In this document: positions 5,161-7,329 of the stretch, one piece after another
Layout of the letters: the number at the start of each line of letters is the position of its first letter
How positions within the stretch are numbered: position 1 is the first letter of the stretch
NCBI GenBank assembly: GCA_005883295.1
Contig: VAWV01000194.1
Location: forward strand, 7,348 to 14,676
Length of the DNA: 7,329 bases
Reading direction: 5' to 3'
From: Actinomycetota bacterium
Lineage (GTDB): Bacteria > Actinomycetota > Thermoleophilia > Solirubrobacterales > Thermoleophilaceae
Translations under genes and position numbers: made by a program
The notes under the pieces: generated by a model
Database searches by the model: none
Told to the model about the DNA's origin: nothing
The model's input: only the letters and a program-made list of their open reading frames with translations

Positions 5161-7329
5161 ATGGCCCGGGGGCGCAGCCTGATCGCGCTGGGAGTCGTGA
5201 TCGCGGCGCTCGGCTGCGCGCCGGCGGCGTCCGCCTTCGAGCCCGCGAGGTACGTCGATCCGATGATCGGCACCTTCGCGCCGGGCTTCGTCTTCCCCGG
5301 TGCCGACACACCGTTCGGGATGGTCCAGAACTCACCCGATACGGAGGGCAGCCCGTTCGCGTACGGCGGCTACCTCTACACGGACCCGCTGATCCGCGGG
5401 TTCAGCCTCGTCCACCTCTCCGGCCCCGGGGTGCCGAAAGCGGGCGACCTCCCGTTCATGCCCACCACCGGGCCGGTGACGTCCACCGATCCGATGCGGT
5501 ACGGGTCGCCATACGACCACTCGCTCGAGCACGCCGAGGCGGGCTACTACTCCGTGGAGCTGACGAAGTACGCCACCCGCGTGGAGCTGACGGCGTCCAC
5601 CCATGCGGGCATGCAGCGCTACACGTTTCCGCCGGTTCCGCAGGCGAGCGTGATCGCGGACCCCACCCTCGGCGTGGACGGCAGCCGCGCCGGCCACCTC
5701 GAGGTCACACCGCCCAACGAGATCTCCGGCTGGACCCGCTCGCGTTATCCGGTCTACTTCGTCGCGCGCTTCTCGCAGCCGTTCTCGTCGACCGGCAGCT
5801 CATGGGTCTCGTTCGACGCGTTGCACAACCGAACCGTGACCATGCGCGTGGGCATCTCGTTCGTGGACCTCACGGGCGCTCGCCGAAACCTCCAGCGTGA
5901 GGCCCCGGACTTCGACTTCGACCGCATGCGCGCGAACGCGCGCGCCGCCTGGGACCGAGCGCTCTCCACGATCCGCGTCGACGGTGGAAGCATGTACGCG
6001 CGAAAGACCTTCTACACGGCGCTCTACCACGCGCAGCTGCATCCGAACGTGTTCACCGACGTCGACGGCCGCTACCTCGGCTTCGACGGCCGCCCGCACC
6101 GCGCGGTGAGGCGAACCCAGTACGCGAACTTCTCGCTCTGGGACACCTACAAGGGGGAGAACCAGCTACTGGCCACCATCCAGCCCGGCCGCTACCGCCA
6201 GATGCTGCTTTCACTCCTCGACGATCGGCGGCTGGGCGGGAAGCTGCCGCGCTGGGCGGAGGAGAACTACGACCCGGCCCACATGTCTGGGGATCCGGCG
6301 ATCCCGATGATCGCGGACGGCTATTGCCGCGGGCTGCTCGCGCCGGGGGACGCGAGCTCGCTGTACGCCGCGGCGCTCGAGCTCGTGCGCCGCCGCCCCG
6401 CCGAGCTCGCGAAGTACGGCTACCTGCCGGACAACGCGGGGACCACCCTCGAGTACGGGATCGCGGACTTCGCGCTCGCCCTGGTGGCGGATACAACCGG
6501 CAGGCGGGCTGACGCGGCCCGGCTGCGCGCCGGCTCGCTCCGCTACCGCAACCTGCTCGACCCATCGACCCGCTGGATCCGCCCGCGCGAGGCCGATGGC
6601 AGCTGGTACTCCCCCTTCAACCCGACCAGCGACCACGGCTTCCAGGAGGGCAACTCCTGGCAATACTCGTGGCTGGCGCCCCAGGATGCGCGCGGGCTGT
6701 TCGACCGGATGGGCGGGAACGCCGCGGCGGCGGGACGGCTGGACCATCTCTTCTCCGAGCCGCCCGACGCGCAGGTCGCGCAGAACGTCTTCGGCACCAC
6801 CTACGCCACCGACCAGTACGCGCCCGGCAACGAACACGACATCCAGGTCCCGTGGATGTACGGATTCGCACGCGAGCCCTCGCGAACGGCCGCCGTGACG
6901 CGCTCGCTGCGGACGGTGTTCCGCCCGACCGTGAACGGGCTACCCGGGAACGACGACCTCGGCGGGCTCTCGGGCTGGTACGTGTGGAACGCGCTCGGGC
7001 TCTCGCCCGTCACTCCGGGCGCGCCGTTCTACACGATCGGCAGCCCCGAGTTCCCGTCCGTAACGATCGATCCGACCGGACCCGGCGGGACGCTGACGAT
7101 CACGGCGCGCGGCACCTCCGCGTCGAACCGGTATGTGCAGTCCGCCCGCCTCGGCGGCCGGCCGCTCCAGCGAGCCTGGCTCTACGACTCGGAGTGGCGG
7201 CGCAAGCGCGCGCTCGTGCTGGACATGGGCAATAAAGGGGGAACCCGTTGGGGAACGGCGTCGAACGGGGCGCCGCCATCCCTCAGCGACTCCCGCCTGG
7301 CCGCCTTCGGCTGCCACCGTCCTGCCTAA
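5161..7329 (+). CDS. Secreted GH92 family alpha-mannosidase
   Basis: A 722-residue exported glycoside hydrolase of family 92, calcium-dependent inverting exo-alpha-mannosidases, mostly alpha-1,2, that trim mannose from glycans. Residues 1-25 or so are a Sec signal peptide (RGRSLIALGVVIAALG, cleavage after PAASA). The N-terminal beta-sandwich domain starts with YVDPMIGT (Asp33) and contains PGADTPFGMVQ and GFSLVHLSGPG. The catalytic barrel contains FYTALYHAQLHPNVFTDVDG, FSLWDTYKGENQ (Trp327-Asp328), GKLPRWAEENYDP, the EGNSWQYSW motif with Glu496 as expected general acid, GNEHDIQVPWMYGFA, and GNDDLGGLSGWYVWNALG with Asp598/Asp599 in the expected base region. Length is near the usual 700-800 residues. 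ATG 5161 is preferred; in-frame GTG 5152 would add three residues. The TAA at 7327-7329 ends the window. The tandem palindromes separate it from the acidic-protein gene, suggesting an independent transcript. Family is very secure; linkage specificity is inferred. Confidence 0.95.
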   Translation: MARGRSLIALGVVIAALGCAPAASAFEPARYVDPMIGTFAPGFVFPGADTPFGMVQNSPDTEGSPFAYGGYLYTDPLIRGFSLVHLSGPGVPKAGDLPFMPTTGPVTSTDPMRYGSPYDHSLEHAEAGYYSVELTKYATRVELTASTHAGMQRYTFPPVPQASVIADPTLGVDGSRAGHLEVTPPNEISGWTRSRYPVYFVARFSQPFSSTGSSWVSFDALHNRTVTMRVGISFVDLTGARRNLQREAPDFDFDRMRANARAAWDRALSTIRVDGGSMYARKTFYTALYHAQLHPNVFTDVDGRYLGFDGRPHRAVRRTQYANFSLWDTYKGENQLLATIQPGRYRQMLLSLLDDRRLGGKLPRWAEENYDPAHMSGDPAIPMIADGYCRGLLAPGDASSLYAAALELVRRRPAELAKYGYLPDNAGTTLEYGIADFALALVADTTGRRADAARLRAGSLRYRNLLDPSTRWIRPREADGSWYSPFNPTSDHGFQEGNSWQYSWLAPQDARGLFDRMGGNAAAAGRLDHLFSEPPDAQVAQNVFGTTYATDQYAPGNEHDIQVPWMYGFAREPSRTAAVTRSLRTVFRPTVNGLPGNDDLGGLSGWYVWNALGLSPVTPGAPFYTIGSPEFPSVTIDPTGPGGTLTITARGTSASNRYVQSARLGGRPLQRAWLYDSEWRRKRALVLDMGNKGGTRWGTASNGAPPSLSDSRLAAFGCHRPA

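Noticed and set aside
6211..6837. Minus-strand open frame of 208 codons inside the GH92 gene
   Set aside because: It lies opposite the conserved catalytic motifs of GH92 and has no features of its own.

Overview
The window is high-G+C bacterial DNA. The coding style (GTG starts, alanine-rich Sec signal peptides, strong G/C in third codon positions, few Shine-Dalgarno sites) and the protein variants suggest a soil-type actinomycete, perhaps a member of the Thermoleophilia/Solirubrobacterales. That placement is inference; no rRNA or other taxonomic marker is present. The material may be a metagenome-derived or draft contig, because the first gene is broken and a second gene lacks a normal start codon.

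Layout, left to right. (1) Positions 2-1086 (+): the 3' part of pntB, the beta subunit of proton-translocating NAD(P) transhydrogenase. It enters from the left edge and is interrupted near 593-597 by a frame change that coincides with loss of the linker between the membrane domain and the NADP-binding domain. (2) 1083-about 2003 (-): a convergent gene for a probable lipid-anchored phosphoesterase of the phospholipase C/acid phosphatase type. The two genes share a CTAG palindrome that supplies both stop codons. (3) 2043-4478 (+): a large secreted protein with an N-terminal accessory domain, a proline-rich linker, an EF-hand-like calcium loop and a divergent neutral/alkaline ceramidase-like hydrolase domain. 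It is divergent from the phosphoesterase with only about 39 bp between them. (4) 4543-5055 (+): a small, extremely acidic protein of unknown function. (5) 5065-5116: two tandem copies of a GGGGTCTGACCCC palindrome. (6) 5161-7329 (+): a complete secreted GH92-type alpha-mannosidase whose stop codon ends the window.

After the housekeeping transhydrogenase, three of the four remaining genes encode exported hydrolases acting on phosphate esters, an amide/lipid-like substrate and mannose-containing glycans. This fits a saprophytic scavenging role, although separate promoters and strands argue against one operon. The points most worth a second look are the divergent ceramidase-like enzyme, the acidic orphan protein, the tandem palindromes that can fold in two mutually exclusive ways, and the broken pntB. 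I saw no CRISPR array, tRNA, rRNA, transposase or obvious defence system, and no clear evidence of a wholly new multi-gene system.
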